DNA of 64,000 bases, from contig CP047917.1 of the NCBI GenBank assembly GCA_010202115.1, positions 186,001 through 250,000 of the forward strand, written 5' to 3'. Below the pieces are notes generated by a model. That model was not told the origin of the DNA. It saw only the letters and a program-made list of their open reading frames with translations, and made no database searches. The translations under genes and the position numbers were made by a program. The stretch's first letter is position 1. Every line of letters starts with the position of its first letter. Shown here in pieces: positions 24,654 through 32,715 of the stretch. This stretch comes from Candidatus Saccharibacteria bacterium oral taxon 488 (GTDB taxonomy: Bacteria > Patescibacteriota > Saccharimonadia > Saccharimonadales > Saccharimonadaceae).

Positions 24654-25436
24654 ATGGGCAAATTATTTCAATCAGCACGACGTATGATCAATGAAACCTT
24701 CGGGACAAACTTTGGGCGGGTGCGTAATGTCGAGAAGGCCTGGGAGATGGCACAAGAAGAAAATAGGACCTGGGAACGCAAAGAGAAAATAAAAAGACGT
24801 CGCAAAGCAGAACGTAAAGTGGGGGAATGGGTTGCAGCAAGGACCGCTAAAGGAGAAAATCTGGCGGAACCAAGTCCGGAAATACAGCCTGGTTCTCTCG
24901 AGTATTTTGATAAGATGTTTGATACCGTTAGGCAACTTACATCTGGTACCCCAAGTGAGCAGCAGCTCGAAGGTTTAGTAAAAGATTATAAGCTGGAGTC
25001 TCTGAGGGGGATGGAGGTTAGGTTTAGTCCTGGTTTTCCTGCGGATGACTTCGTTGCTACTAGGGGCGGCGAGCAGGTTGTCGGTGTAGCGCGTGCCTAT
25101 GAAGGAGGTCCTACAACAGCACTCAACAGGCATATGGATGAGTTTGCCCTAGATAGGAGTACTGGCATTTTGAAGGAGGTGTCGTATTTTGAGCCAGGTG
25201 ATGGTGGGCCTGTGCGGCATTATGTAAGCTGGTCTCATCCTGACGGTCATTGTACTACCATTGATTTGAATAGAGACGGTTCATTTATTGAGGGCTCACG
25301 AGTTGACAAGCCCGCAAGCTCTGAAGGTGTGGTTAACTATCAGCGATCGGTACAAACTATGGCTAGGGTTATTGAAGCTAAGTTAGCGGCTCGGAAACAG
25401 GGGGAGTTTGAAGAACAGCTTCGGCGGAGGCGGTAA
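24654..25436 (+). CDS. Hypothetical protein, 260 aa, orphan
   Basis: Family not recognised. The first 75 residues are highly charged and helical (MAQEENRTWERKEKIKRRRK), suggesting a coiled coil or nucleic-acid contact. The middle (about 115-215) looks beta-rich (MEVRFSPGFPADDFVATRGG, HYVSWSHPDGHCTTIDLNRD), and the end is a basic helix finishing QLRRRR. AAGGA (24638-24642) lies upstream of the ATG, and an in-frame upstream ATG is absent. It has its own promoter and terminator. Unrelated in sequence to the other AG-box genes as far as can be seen by eye. Confidence 0.7.
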   Translation: MGKLFQSARRMINETFGTNFGRVRNVEKAWEMAQEENRTWERKEKIKRRRKAERKVGEWVAARTAKGENLAEPSPEIQPGSLEYFDKMFDTVRQLTSGTPSEQQLEGLVKDYKLESLRGMEVRFSPGFPADDFVATRGGEQVVGVARAYEGGPTTALNRHMDEFALDRSTGILKEVSYFEPGDGGPVRHYVSWSHPDGHCTTIDLNRDGSFIEGSRVDKPASSEGVVNYQRSVQTMARVIEAKLAARKQGEFEEQLRRRR

Positions 25437-25476
25437 TCTGATCTAGTTGGTCATTTTCATTAAGTCTTGTTAACCT

Positions 25477-25508
25477 AAAACCACCCCGGTCATTGGGGTG
25501 GTTTTGAG
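25477..25508. terminator. Bidirectional terminator between convergent genes
   Basis: AAAACCACCCC (25477-25487) pairs with GGGGTGGTTTT (25495-25505), 11 bp with a 7-nt loop. Flanking A and T tracts let it work for both the orphan gene and rpmE. Confidence 0.9.
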
Positions 25509-25530
25509 CTATACCGTGTCGTGACTTAAG

Positions 25531-25914
25531 TTATTTCTTAGCTTTCTTGCTCTTTGCCTTAGGTGTAGCCGCTTTCTTCTTTGTGTCGTCTGTGTCATCT
25601 GCCGCCTTGGTGGCTTTTTTGGCGGCAGCTTTCTTGGCTTTGTTGGCTAGGGCTGTCTTGCGAGCCTGGGCGGCTGCTTGGCGTGCCTTAAACCGGTCAA
25701 CACGACCTTCGGTGTCGATGATCTTTTCTTCGCCGGTGAAGAATGGGTGTGAGGCGCTGGAGATGTGCACCTTGACGAGCGGATAAGTTTTGCCATCTTC
25801 CCAAACGATGGTGTCCGTGGTTTGCGCTGTTGACTGAGTCAAGAACGCGAAGCCCGCTTGATCGTCGCTAAATACGACCGGGCGATAGTTCTGTGGGTGA
25901 ATACTGCTTTTCAT
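25531..25914 (-). CDS. rpmE: 50S ribosomal protein L31, type B, with basic tail
   Basis: The first 80 residues match type B L31, the form without zinc cysteines: [20 protein letters not shown], and [20 protein letters not shown] followed by VDRF. The remaining 45 residues are a Lys/Ala-rich tail ([19 protein letters not shown] at the end). The tail is unusual in length and probably contacts rRNA. The gene stands alone and shares a terminator hairpin with the convergent orphan gene. Confidence 0.92.
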   Translation of the reverse strand: MKSSIHPQNYRPVVFSDDQAGFAFLTQSTAQTTDTIVWEDGKTYPLVKVHISSASHPFFTGEEKIIDTEGRVDRFKARQAAAQARKTALANKAKKAAAKKATKAADDTDDTKKKAATPKAKSKKAKK

Positions 25915-26054
25915 AACCTTGGTATTTTAGCAAAAAAGTATGGGTATTGCAAATATCACCACTAGTGCAGCTGCATACTGGAGCTATACTCGCCGTTCGG
26001 CAAGGGCCGTTCAACAATTATGCTTGTAAATTATTAAAAAATATTGTTATGTAC

Positions 26055-26081
26055 TTGACAAATCAAGAGAGAGAGTATAGT
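26055..26081 (+). promoter_or_regulatory. Promoter of orphan gene at 26118, AG-rich spacer class
   Basis: TTGACA (26055-26060), AATCA plus AG repeats, TATAGT (26076-26081). The AG run is shorter than at 22780, giving a 15-nt spacer to TATAGT. Confidence 0.75.
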
Positions 26082-26117
26082 TGACTCCGATAGCTAAAAA
26101 CCAAGGAGTTACACGAC

Positions 26118-26834
26118 ATGGATAAGGAAAGGCAGCCAAATATTTGGGGTGGGCATAATCTCAACCGGTTGGCAGAGGAAGCGTTTCGGCGCAATGAGGA
26201 AAAAGAGAAGGCGCAGGCTGTTGGTGAAATACTAAATTACCCCGACCGTAATGAGGCAAATACTATAGGTTTTCTATCTGAGAACACATTGTCGCGCCTT
26301 AGCTGGGCACTTAGCAAGGTTTTTGAAGTGAACTTCGCTTCTGGTTCTTGCGATACTGTGAAGGTAAAGCTGTTTAATCCCCACGAACGTGTCGTCGACA
26401 ACTCTCTTGTCGTGCCAATGGAAGTAAATACTTCAGTTGTAGCACTTGATGCTTATGGGCCTGGCTCTGTTGGACGAGACGGGGCAAAGGTTGGTTCGAT
26501 TTTATTATTTAAGCTGTCGGCTCGCCTTATTGATGAGCCGGTGCCGGATATGACGGCAAAGGACTTAGCGTGGGGTGATAATTGTACGTATGGTGTTCTT
26601 GTGGGCGATAGCGCAATTGACTATTTTGAGATTGTTCAAACGAGTGGCGATGTCGTTCAGTCAGAGCTGCGCCGTAAGGATCCAACAGAGGAGAATGGTC
26701 AATCTGTCGAGGCGCAAGTCGTGACGCCGGGGCAGGATAGACTTATTGTTAACGAGCTTTCCTCTTCAAGTAATGAGGCACTTGAACTCGAGCAAGAGTT
26801 AGATAAGTTCATAGTGTCTCGCTCTGCTCAGTAA
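26118..26834 (+). CDS. Hypothetical protein, 238 aa, orphan
   Basis: Family not recognised. A soluble protein with a charged N-terminal helix (NRLAEEAFRRNEEKEKAQAV) and a beta-rich middle (KVKLFNPHERVVDNSLVVPM, VGSILLFKLSARLI). The end is acidic. No signal peptide. AAGGAG (26102-26107) supports the ATG. It is transcribed alone just upstream of rpsB, which has its own promoter. Confidence 0.7.
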   Translation: MDKERQPNIWGGHNLNRLAEEAFRRNEEKEKAQAVGEILNYPDRNEANTIGFLSENTLSRLSWALSKVFEVNFASGSCDTVKVKLFNPHERVVDNSLVVPMEVNTSVVALDAYGPGSVGRDGAKVGSILLFKLSARLIDEPVPDMTAKDLAWGDNCTYGVLVGDSAIDYFEIVQTSGDVVQSELRRKDPTEENGQSVEAQVVTPGQDRLIVNELSSSSNEALELEQELDKFIVSRSAQ

Positions 26835-26838
26835 CGGA

Positions 26839-26867
26839 TTGCTTTTGGTGTCGACTCGTGTTAAAAT
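26839..26867 (+). promoter_or_regulatory. rpsB promoter
   Basis: TTGCTT (26839-26844), 17-nt spacer, extended -10 TGTTAAAAT with the hexamer at 26862-26867. Confidence 0.7.
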
Positions 26868-26894
26868 GACGAGGTAACTAAATATAACGACACA

Positions 26895-26922
26895 GCCCGT
26901 CGCAGCTCCAAAAGTGGCGGGC
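26895..26922 (+). promoter_or_regulatory. rpsB leader hairpin, possible S2 autoregulatory site
   Basis: GCCCGTCGC (26895-26903) pairs over 9 bp (two wobbles) with GTGGCGGGC (26914-26922), with a 10-nt loop, in the 70-nt leader just before AAAAGGAG. There is no T-tract, so it is not a terminator. S2 leader RNAs are known in other bacteria; identity here is inferred. Confidence 0.45.
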
Positions 26923-26942
26923 GAGGAAAAAGGAGTAATCTA

Positions 26943-27671
26943 ATGTCTGTAATAGTAGACATGAAAGCTTTGTTTGAAGCTGGTGTTCATTTCGGACACA
27001 AAACCAGCCGCTGGCACCCAAAGATGGCGCCATACATCCATTCAAAACGCCAGGATAGCCATATCATTGATTTGGCAAAGACAGCTGAGGCGCTAGGGAA
27101 GGCGCTGCCGGAGCTGACAAAAATCGCCGCTAGCGGTAAGAAGGTACTGTTCGTCGGTACGAAAAAACAAGCTAAGGATGTGGTGCGCCAGGCGGCCGAG
27201 AGCATCAATCAGCCGTACGTAGTTGAGCGCTGGATCGGCGGTATGCTGACCAATGGCGCAACGATTGCCCAGCAAATTAAAAAACTGAAAAACCTCGAGA
27301 AGCGTATGGCGTCGGGCGACCTGGAAAAGCGCTACAACAAGCTGGAAGTGCAGCGTTTCCAGGAGGAGATTGATAATCTGAATTTCAAATACGGCGGTAT
27401 CAAGAACCTGATGGGCAAGCCGGGCGCCGTAGTTGTGGTTGACGCGCTGACTGATGCCAATGCAGTGCGCGAGGCGGAGACTTTGGGCATCCCAGTATTT
27501 GCCGTGGTTGATACCAATGTCAATCCAACGGGCATCGACTATGTCATCCCAGGTAACGACGATGCGATCAAGAGTATCCAGCAGCTGCTGGACTACTTCA
27601 CGGCGGCCGTAGCTGAGGGCGCGGGTAGCGTGAAGGCTGAAGAAAAACCAGTGAAAAAAGAGGAGAAATAG
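26943..27671 (+). CDS. rpsB: 30S ribosomal protein S2
   Basis: A 242-residue S2: FEAGVHFGHKTSRWHPKMAP (residues 11-30), VERWIGGMLTNGATI, and the C-terminal IPVFAVVDTNVNPTGIDYVI with PGNDDAIKSI are family signatures. S2 binds the 30S subunit near S1's site. tsf follows after 1 nt, the universal rpsB-tsf operon. The leader carries a stable hairpin. Confidence 0.97.
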   Translation: MSVIVDMKALFEAGVHFGHKTSRWHPKMAPYIHSKRQDSHIIDLAKTAEALGKALPELTKIAASGKKVLFVGTKKQAKDVVRQAAESINQPYVVERWIGGMLTNGATIAQQIKKLKNLEKRMASGDLEKRYNKLEVQRFQEEIDNLNFKYGGIKNLMGKPGAVVVVDALTDANAVREAETLGIPVFAVVDTNVNPTGIDYVIPGNDDAIKSIQQLLDYFTAAVAEGAGSVKAEEKPVKKEEK

Positions 27672-27672
27672 G

Positions 27673-28269
27673 ATGGGAGTTTTAGTTGACGACATTAAAA
27701 AGCTGCGCGAGTTAACTGGCGTGGGCTTGACTGATGCAAAGAAGGCGCTGGTCGAGACTGATGGCGATTTTGACAAGGCGCTGGAGGCGATGCGCAAAAA
27801 AGGCTTGACCAAGGCAGAGAAAAAGGGCGACCGCGAAGCGCGCGAAGGCTTGATCGAGAGCTATGTGCACTCGGGCCGAATTGGCGTGGTGGTTGAAGTG
27901 AACTGTGAAACCGACTTTGTGGCCCGCTTGGATGATTTCAAGACGTTGGCGCACGAAATTGCTATGCAGATTGCAGCCATGAGTCCGAAGTATGTTTCTG
28001 AGGCGGATATTCCGGCTGAAGAAATGGAGCGAGTGAAGGCAGAGCTGATGGCCAGTGAAGCACTTGCAAGCAAACCCGAAGAGATGCGCGAGAAGATCGT
28101 TGAAGGTCAATTGAAGAAGCATTTTGTTGAGCAAGTGTTGCTGGGCCAGGCATACATTTTGGACGATTCTAAGACAGTTGAGCAGCACATCAAGGAGGCG
28201 ATCGCTAAACTCGGCGAGAACATCGTGGTGCGCCAGTTTAGGCGAATTGAGCTGGGCGTGAGCGAGTAG
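27673..28269 (+). CDS. tsf: Elongation factor Ts
   Basis: Guanine-nucleotide exchange factor for EF-Tu. The N-terminal UBA-like domain (KKLRELTGVGLTDAKKALVE, residues 9-28) and EVNCETDFVARLDDF (about 76-90) are canonical. At 198 residues it is the short form with a reduced core compared with the 280-residue E. coli protein. It is co-transcribed with rpsB. Confidence 0.95.
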   Translation: MGVLVDDIKKLRELTGVGLTDAKKALVETDGDFDKALEAMRKKGLTKAEKKGDREAREGLIESYVHSGRIGVVVEVNCETDFVARLDDFKTLAHEIAMQIAAMSPKYVSEADIPAEEMERVKAELMASEALASKPEEMREKIVEGQLKKHFVEQVLLGQAYILDDSKTVEQHIKEAIAKLGENIVVRQFRRIELGVSE

Positions 28270-28355
28270 CTCTGAGCTTATTCGGGTGTCGTTCATATCT
28301 AGCTAGACCCCTGGTGCTAGCATATTGATCCGTAAGGGTGTTAGGATTTTATGTG

Positions 28356-28384
28356 TTGACAATATATTAAATCTGTGATAGTAT
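28356..28384 (+). promoter_or_regulatory. Promoter of coiled-coil gene at 28440
   Basis: TTGACA (28356-28361), 17-nt AT-rich spacer, TAGTAT (28379-28384). It shares the strong -35 with the AG-rich-spacer promoters but not the AG run. Confidence 0.7.
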
Positions 28385-28439
28385 AAAGCACAGGATTAAC
28401 TACAGTGATATTAAAATATATGAAGAATATGAGGTTTGT

Positions 28440-29807
28440 ATGCATAAAATGAGCCCCGAATCAAGCGTAAAGCAACAATCGTCGCAGGAATGGACTATAT
28501 TGACGACGCCCGGCGGAAATCTTCCATCTACGTGGAGCGAGCAGGCTAGTCGTACGCTCAATACTGCCGGAGGGGCGCAACTTGGTGAGGGTCAGAATCC
28601 TGGTCCTGATTTTCGAGAACCTACACCAATGGAAGCAATGGACGGCTGGAGCGCTGCTGCGTTACCAGAGAGCAAGACTCAAGGATGGGTTGATCCGTTT
28701 GAGCAAACACCAGGTGGTCGTCGAGAGTCTTTGGCAAAACGAATTGTTGGTGGCCTGAAAGGCTTAGGAGAAAAACTAGCAAATCATGGCGGAGCGGCAA
28801 AGAGAAAGATTGGTGAAGTATTCAATAAGGCAGCTGAGACTGGGAAGAGTCTAAAAGAGACTATCGGTCAGGCTGCTCAGAGTGCTAAGGAGCGTCGTGC
28901 TGAACGCCGTCAGCAACGCGAGGAGGCTCGCAAGAACCGTGAAAATGAGTTGGCTACAAAAAGGCAGGAGCGTCAGGAGCGGGCCCAGAAGCGCAAAGAG
29001 GCGGCAGGCGAACGCCGCGAGGCAGCCAGGAATGACAGAAATGCTGAAGTTGAGGATTTGCGAAAAAGGGCTGGGCTCAGAGAAGAGATCGTAGCCATAG
29101 AGGGTAAGCAGAGGGGTGCTGATACAGAAATCGCTGGAACAAAAGCAGAGATTGAAGCAATGTCGAGTGGCGAACTGGCGAGCGCATTTGAACGCCTCAC
29201 GGCGGCGCGTGAGGCGTACGAGAGCAGTAGGCACCCAGTTGGTTCTCTCAAAAATAATCAACTGGCGTTAGCAGAAAGCATAGCAGAAAGTGCATGGCGA
29301 GTCGCCAGCGGTCAAGTCGAGATGCTCAAGCTTAGCTTGCAAGAACTTGAGATGAAACAGCAAAGTCTTGAGAGTCAGCGCCAAGAGGCTCTTGATAAGA
29401 TTCATGAGATAAATGAGCGGCGAGGTGAGCGTATAACGGCTGCCAAAGAAAGGCAGGAAGCACGCCGCGAGGCGCGCCAGGAAAAGCTAGCGGGTGTAAA
29501 GGAGGTGATCGGTGATGGTTTTCAGTCTGCTGGTGAGCGGGTCAGCGCCACTGCCGATCGGTTAGGTAAGGCAGCTGGCCGTGCAGCCGAGCGAATCGGT
29601 GAGGTGCGTACTACCGCGGCACAGCGACTGCGGGACATCGGTAGCTACCTATCACGTCCGGTTGCTTTCATGGGGCGTAAGACAAAAGAAACGCTCACGG
29701 CAACAGGTGAGTTCACCCGACGGTTCGGTAGGGCAGCTGTTGCAGGTCATGTAGCGTTCACACAGGAGATGCAGAATCCAAATCCTAGCGTGGGTGACAG
29801 AGCCTAG
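28440..29807 (+). CDS. Long coiled-coil protein, 455 aa, unknown function
   Basis: Family not recognised. After about 80 residues rich in Gly/Pro/Ser, the rest is strongly helical and rich in Arg, Glu, Ala and Lys (RRAERRQQREEARKNRENEL, EARREARQEKLAGVKEV). Heptad-like spacing in the region about 205-345 suggests long coiled coils. Amphipathic stretches GFQSAGERVSATADRLGKAA and RLRDIGSYLSRPVAFMGRKT lie near the end. No signal peptide or membrane helix. It could be a structural or nucleoid-associated protein; there is no direct evidence. Confidence 0.7.
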   Translation: MHKMSPESSVKQQSSQEWTILTTPGGNLPSTWSEQASRTLNTAGGAQLGEGQNPGPDFREPTPMEAMDGWSAAALPESKTQGWVDPFEQTPGGRRESLAKRIVGGLKGLGEKLANHGGAAKRKIGEVFNKAAETGKSLKETIGQAAQSAKERRAERRQQREEARKNRENELATKRQERQERAQKRKEAAGERREAARNDRNAEVEDLRKRAGLREEIVAIEGKQRGADTEIAGTKAEIEAMSSGELASAFERLTAAREAYESSRHPVGSLKNNQLALAESIAESAWRVASGQVEMLKLSLQELEMKQQSLESQRQEALDKIHEINERRGERITAAKERQEARREARQEKLAGVKEVIGDGFQSAGERVSATADRLGKAAGRAAERIGEVRTTAAQRLRDIGSYLSRPVAFMGRKTKETLTATGEFTRRFGRAAVAGHVAFTQEMQNPNPSVGDRA

Positions 29808-29874
29808 TTCTAACGAGATAAATAGTAGGTAGGCCACTTGTCGAGGAAAATGATACAACAGTTGAGATAACTGA

Positions 29875-29880
29875 TAAAAT
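29875..29880 (+). promoter_or_regulatory. Promoter -10 of the 29896 gene
   Basis: Extended -10 TGATAAAAT, hexamer 29875-29880, 15 nt before the ATG. AAAGGA lies in the short leader. Confidence 0.5.
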
Positions 29881-29895
29881 AAAAAAGGATAGTTT

Positions 29896-30258
29896 ATGAA
29901 TAACGACAATACACCACAGGTTAATCTTGATGAGGCGCTGATCACGGTTGATCAGCTACGAGAGATGGGTCTTAATCTGCCAGAGCAGCAACTGCAAGAG
30001 TTGGCTGTTCACGTGCAAGATACGATTAATGAGCGGATTGGCGAGGAGGCTGTAGAGTCTCTAACAGGTGAACAGCTGGAAGAATTAATCACAATGCAGG
30101 ATAATGGTGTGTCAGGTGATCAGATTGGTGAGTGGTTGCGTACACGAGTGCCGGATTACGAGCAGATAGTTGAAGATAATACGATGATTGTGCTTGGCGA
30201 AGTTGTCGATGATATTGACGCAATTCAACAACCAAAACCTGAAGCCGAGCGAGAGTGA
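29896..30258 (+). CDS. Hypothetical acidic protein, 120 aa
   Basis: Family not recognised. A small, strongly acidic, helical protein (LDEALITVDQLREMGLNLPE, GEEAVESLTGEQLEELITMQ) with no cysteine, membrane helix or signal. A short AAAGGAT leader precedes the ATG. It follows the coiled-coil gene by 88 nt and ends before a strong terminator. Its acidic character complements the basic coiled-coil protein upstream, which hints at a pair, but that is speculation. Confidence 0.65.
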   Translation: MNNDNTPQVNLDEALITVDQLREMGLNLPEQQLQELAVHVQDTINERIGEEAVESLTGEQLEELITMQDNGVSGDQIGEWLRTRVPDYEQIVEDNTMIVLGEVVDDIDAIQQPKPEAERE

Positions 30259-30290
30259 ATAATATCGTCACGCTTAGCTTAGCATGATAC

Positions 30291-30315
30291 ATCCCGCCAA
30301 AATGGCGGGATTTTA
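30291..30315. terminator. Terminator between convergent genes
   Basis: ATCCCGCC (30291-30298) pairs with GGCGGGAT (30304-30311) with a 5-nt loop, then TTTT. Serves the 29896 gene and overlaps the recF stop. Confidence 0.85.
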
Positions 30316-31368
30316 GCGCGTTGAGATTATCAAACAATCATCCCTCTGGTGGCGGGCGTCAGTGGTGGTGACGATGAATTGATGGTGCTGGATGGTCTCT
30401 TGGAGGAGTTTTTCACGGGTGGCGTCCAGCTCGGAAAAGACGTCGTCTAGGAGGATCAGTGGCCGCGATTGGCTGATCTTCGTTTGCAGTTCCAGCTCGA
30501 GCAGCTTGAAGGCCAGCATAATGGTGCGCATTTCGCCGCGTGAGGCGACTTTGATGGCTGGCTGGCTGTGGAGGAAAATAGTAAAATCTTCGCGGTGCGG
30601 GCCGGCCGAAGTATGGCCTGTAGCGATCTCATAGTCGCGAGCACGCTGTAGGCGGTCGAGAAGTGCTTGTTCGTATCGATCAAGCGATGTACTGGCTTGA
30701 TAGGTGGCTGCAAAAGCTGTTTCGTGTCCCGCCAGCGCTGCATATAAACTACTCAGCGCCGCCTCGTGTTTAGCCAAGAATTCAGCGCGGGCTTGGGCGA
30801 TGTGAGCCGCTAGCTGGACGAACTTAATATCCCAGGCAAAGAGATGATCGCGCCAGTTTTGGGTCGTCTCGTGGGGGTGTTTGAGTAGTTCATTGCGCTG
30901 GAGCAAGGTTCGGTGAAAGGCACGGAGCGTGGCTTCGTATTGAGCATCCAGTCGCGACAGCATACCATCCAGAAAATCCCGCCGCCGTGATGGCGAGGAA
31001 GAGATGAGTCGTAGTTCGCTCGGCTCAAACAGAACGACCGGCAGGCGATGTTTACGGGGAAGGAGTTTGCTGCGGCTATCGTTAATCGTAAATTCTTTGC
31101 TTATCGTGCCGTCGGCTGTGCGGAGCAGCTGGAGGCGTCGAGAGGTGTTGTCGGTTTCGAGATGGATGATGGTTTGTGTTTGGTTGTGCTGCATACAGTC
31201 GGCGAGGCTGCCGCGAAAGCTGCTGCCGCGGAGGGCGACGTATATCGCTTCGAGCAAGTTTGTCTTGCCCGTACCGTTTGGTCCAACGATGACGGTGCCG
31301 CCTGGCGCCAGTGTCGTCTCATAAAGGCCGTAGGAGCGAAAATGATATAGTTTAATGTGTGTTATCAC
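30313..31368 (-). CDS. recF: DNA replication and repair protein RecF
   Basis: An SMC-like ATPase of 351 residues that loads RecA at gaps. Walker A is GPNGTGKTNLLEAIYVAL (residues 29-46), the signature region is VASRGEMRTIMLAFKLLELE, and Walker B with the D-loop is PLILLDDVFSELDATR. The start is GTG at 31368, 8 nt downstream of TATAAT on the minus strand, so a leaderless mRNA is predicted. In many bacteria recF lies beside dnaA, dnaN and gyrB at the origin; here none of them is nearby. Confidence 0.93.
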   Translation of the reverse strand: MITHIKLYHFRSYGLYETTLAPGGTVIVGPNGTGKTNLLEAIYVALRGSSFRGSLADCMQHNQTQTIIHLETDNTSRRLQLLRTADGTISKEFTINDSRSKLLPRKHRLPVVLFEPSELRLISSSPSRRRDFLDGMLSRLDAQYEATLRAFHRTLLQRNELLKHPHETTQNWRDHLFAWDIKFVQLAAHIAQARAEFLAKHEAALSSLYAALAGHETAFAATYQASTSLDRYEQALLDRLQRARDYEIATGHTSAGPHREDFTIFLHSQPAIKVASRGEMRTIMLAFKLLELELQTKISQSRPLILLDDVFSELDATREKLLQETIQHHQFIVTTTDARHQRDDCLIISTR

Positions 31369-31376
31369 TGATGATA

Positions 31377-31382
31377 ATTATA
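31377..31382 (-). promoter_or_regulatory. recF promoter -10
   Basis: Extended -10 TGATATAAT on the minus strand, 8 nt from the GTG start. It lies across the gap to the upstream gene, whose stop ends at 31383. Confidence 0.6.
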
Positions 31383-32039
31383 TCACGTGGCTTCTTCTGG
31401 CGAGGTTAGTTCCGCATAAGGATCGGCGACCCGTCGGAGATTTTTTTGGTCTTCTGGATCGATGAGTTCTGGATGAGAGAGAATGCTATGTTTGATGTGG
31501 GTTTCACGCAGCGAAAGGGGACGTTGCATGTCTCTATATTCGGGCGGTAGGTCTTGCTCGCTGCCACTAGTAATATCGTTTTTGATGACACATTCCCATG
31601 TGTCGGGCGTGCTCTCGATGAGCTCAACATGGTGAGTGCCGGTGACGCCCAAGTAATCAATAGGCATTGGCGGAAATTCAATGGTGGCTCGTGGCGTCTC
31701 GGGGTGCTCCTCTATATACCAGGCTTCTGCACGGCGGATGGTGAATTCCTGTCCCTCGTATCTAACTTTTACGGTCTTGAAGCCGTCGGAGCGTTCTTTG
31801 TCGGCATCAAGAGTGTCGTTGTTTTCAGCGGCGATTGCGGTAGCCTCATCAAAGAATTGATTACTCTCGTCTTGGTCGCCTGGTGTTTTCACGTCGCCAG
31901 TAGGCTCGTTGATACCATCCGGGAGATTACCGTAAAGGTCTGCATTATAGCCACTGTTGCGTGCTGCAATTTCCTCAGGGTTAAGCGGCGGCTCTTTCGT
32001 CTCATCAGTTCGCTTTAGTCGCTCAATATCGTAGGCCAT
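31383..32039 (-). CDS. Hypothetical acidic protein, 218 aa
   Basis: Family not recognised. A soluble protein, strongly acidic in its first 75 residues (low complexity, TKEPPLNPEEIAARNSGYNA). A beta-rich centre follows (KVRYEGQEFTIRRAEAWYIE, IDYLGVTGTHHVELIESTPD). The tail is again acidic. It lies directly upstream of recF on the same strand and may be co-transcribed with it, although recF has its own -10. Its promoter has a TTGACT -35, similar in strength to the orphan-gene promoters. Confidence 0.65.
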   Translation of the reverse strand: MAYDIERLKRTDETKEPPLNPEEIAARNSGYNADLYGNLPDGINEPTGDVKTPGDQDESNQFFDEATAIAAENNDTLDADKERSDGFKTVKVRYEGQEFTIRRAEAWYIEEHPETPRATIEFPPMPIDYLGVTGTHHVELIESTPDTWECVIKNDITSGSEQDLPPEYRDMQRPLSLRETHIKHSILSHPELIDPEDQKNLRRVADPYAELTSPEEAT

Positions 32040-32076
32040 CTTCTAAGTTTCTGTTTAATTATACGTTAACGTTTTG

Positions 32077-32105
32077 ATTTTAGCATGAATATTTGGATAA
32101 GTCAA
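32077..32105 (-). promoter_or_regulatory. Promoter of the 31383-32039 gene
   Basis: On the minus strand TTGACT (32100-32105), 17-nt spacer, extended -10 TGCTAAAAT (hexamer 32077-32082). A leader of about 30 nt follows. Confidence 0.65.
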
Positions 32106-32130
32106 GCAGACAACCCCGTCAACAGTCTGC

Positions 32131-32136
32131 TATAAT
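32131..32136 (+). promoter_or_regulatory. frr promoter -10
   Basis: Extended -10 TGCTATAAT, hexamer 32131-32136. A 7-bp inverted repeat, AGCAGAC (32105-32111) and GTCTGCT (32125-32131), overlaps its left edge. A GGGAGG ribosome binding site precedes the ATG. Confidence 0.7.
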
Positions 32137-32160
32137 GGATGACAGATAACGGGAGGAAAT

Positions 32161-32715
32161 ATGTTTGACACACAACCATATGAGGATAAAATGGCGCAGG
32201 CGTTTAGTCATTTTCAGGACGAGCTGAAAAAGGTGCGGACAGGCCGGGCGCACGCCGGGATGCTGGACGGCGTGATGGTGGAGGCGTACGGGACGCGGAT
32301 GCCGTTGAACCAGGTGGCAAATGTGACGGCGCCGGAGGCGCAGATGCTGCTGGTGACGCCGTTTGATCCGAGTAATATTACGGCAATTTCGGCAGCGATT
32401 CGCGATAATCAGAGCTTGGGCTTTAATCCGTCCGATGACGGTCGGGTGGTGCGCGTGCCGGTGCCAGCATTGACTGAGGAACGCCGCAAGCAATTAGTCA
32501 AGCAAGTGAGCGAAAAAGTCGAAGAGGCGCGAATCGCTATGCGGACGATTCGCCAGGATGCCCTGAAGGAGGCCAAGCGGATGAAAGACGCCAAGGAGCT
32601 CGGCGAGGACGATCTCAAGCGGGTTGAGAAAGAGATTGACGCGCTGATGAGCACGATGCAGACGCAAATTGACGACGCGTTTAAGGCAAAAGAAAAGGAT
32701 GTGTTGACGGTTTGA
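32161..32715 (+). CDS. frr: Ribosome recycling factor
   Basis: A 184-residue RRF that, with EF-G, splits post-termination ribosomes. Signatures: LKKVRTGRAHAGMLDGV (about residues 23-39), PFDPSNITAISAAIRDN (about 70-86), VRVPVPALTEERRKQLVKQV (about 97-116), and the helical end with RRDLKR-like EDDLKRVEKEID. It heads a tightly packed operon running through the nucleotidyltransferase-like gene, uppS, the site-2 protease and beyond. The usual upstream partner pyrH is absent here. Confidence 0.95.
   Translation: MFDTQPYEDKMAQAFSHFQDELKKVRTGRAHAGMLDGVMVEAYGTRMPLNQVANVTAPEAQMLLVTPFDPSNITAISAAIRDNQSLGFNPSDDGRVVRVPVPALTEERRKQLVKQVSEKVEEARIAMRTIRQDALKEAKRMKDAKELGEDDLKRVEKEIDALMSTMQTQIDDAFKAKEKDVLTV

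Noticed and set aside
29861..29895. A further AG-rich-spacer promoter before the 29896 gene
   Set aside because: There is a TTGAGA, but it is only 7 nt from the TAAAAT hexamer and lacks the AG run.
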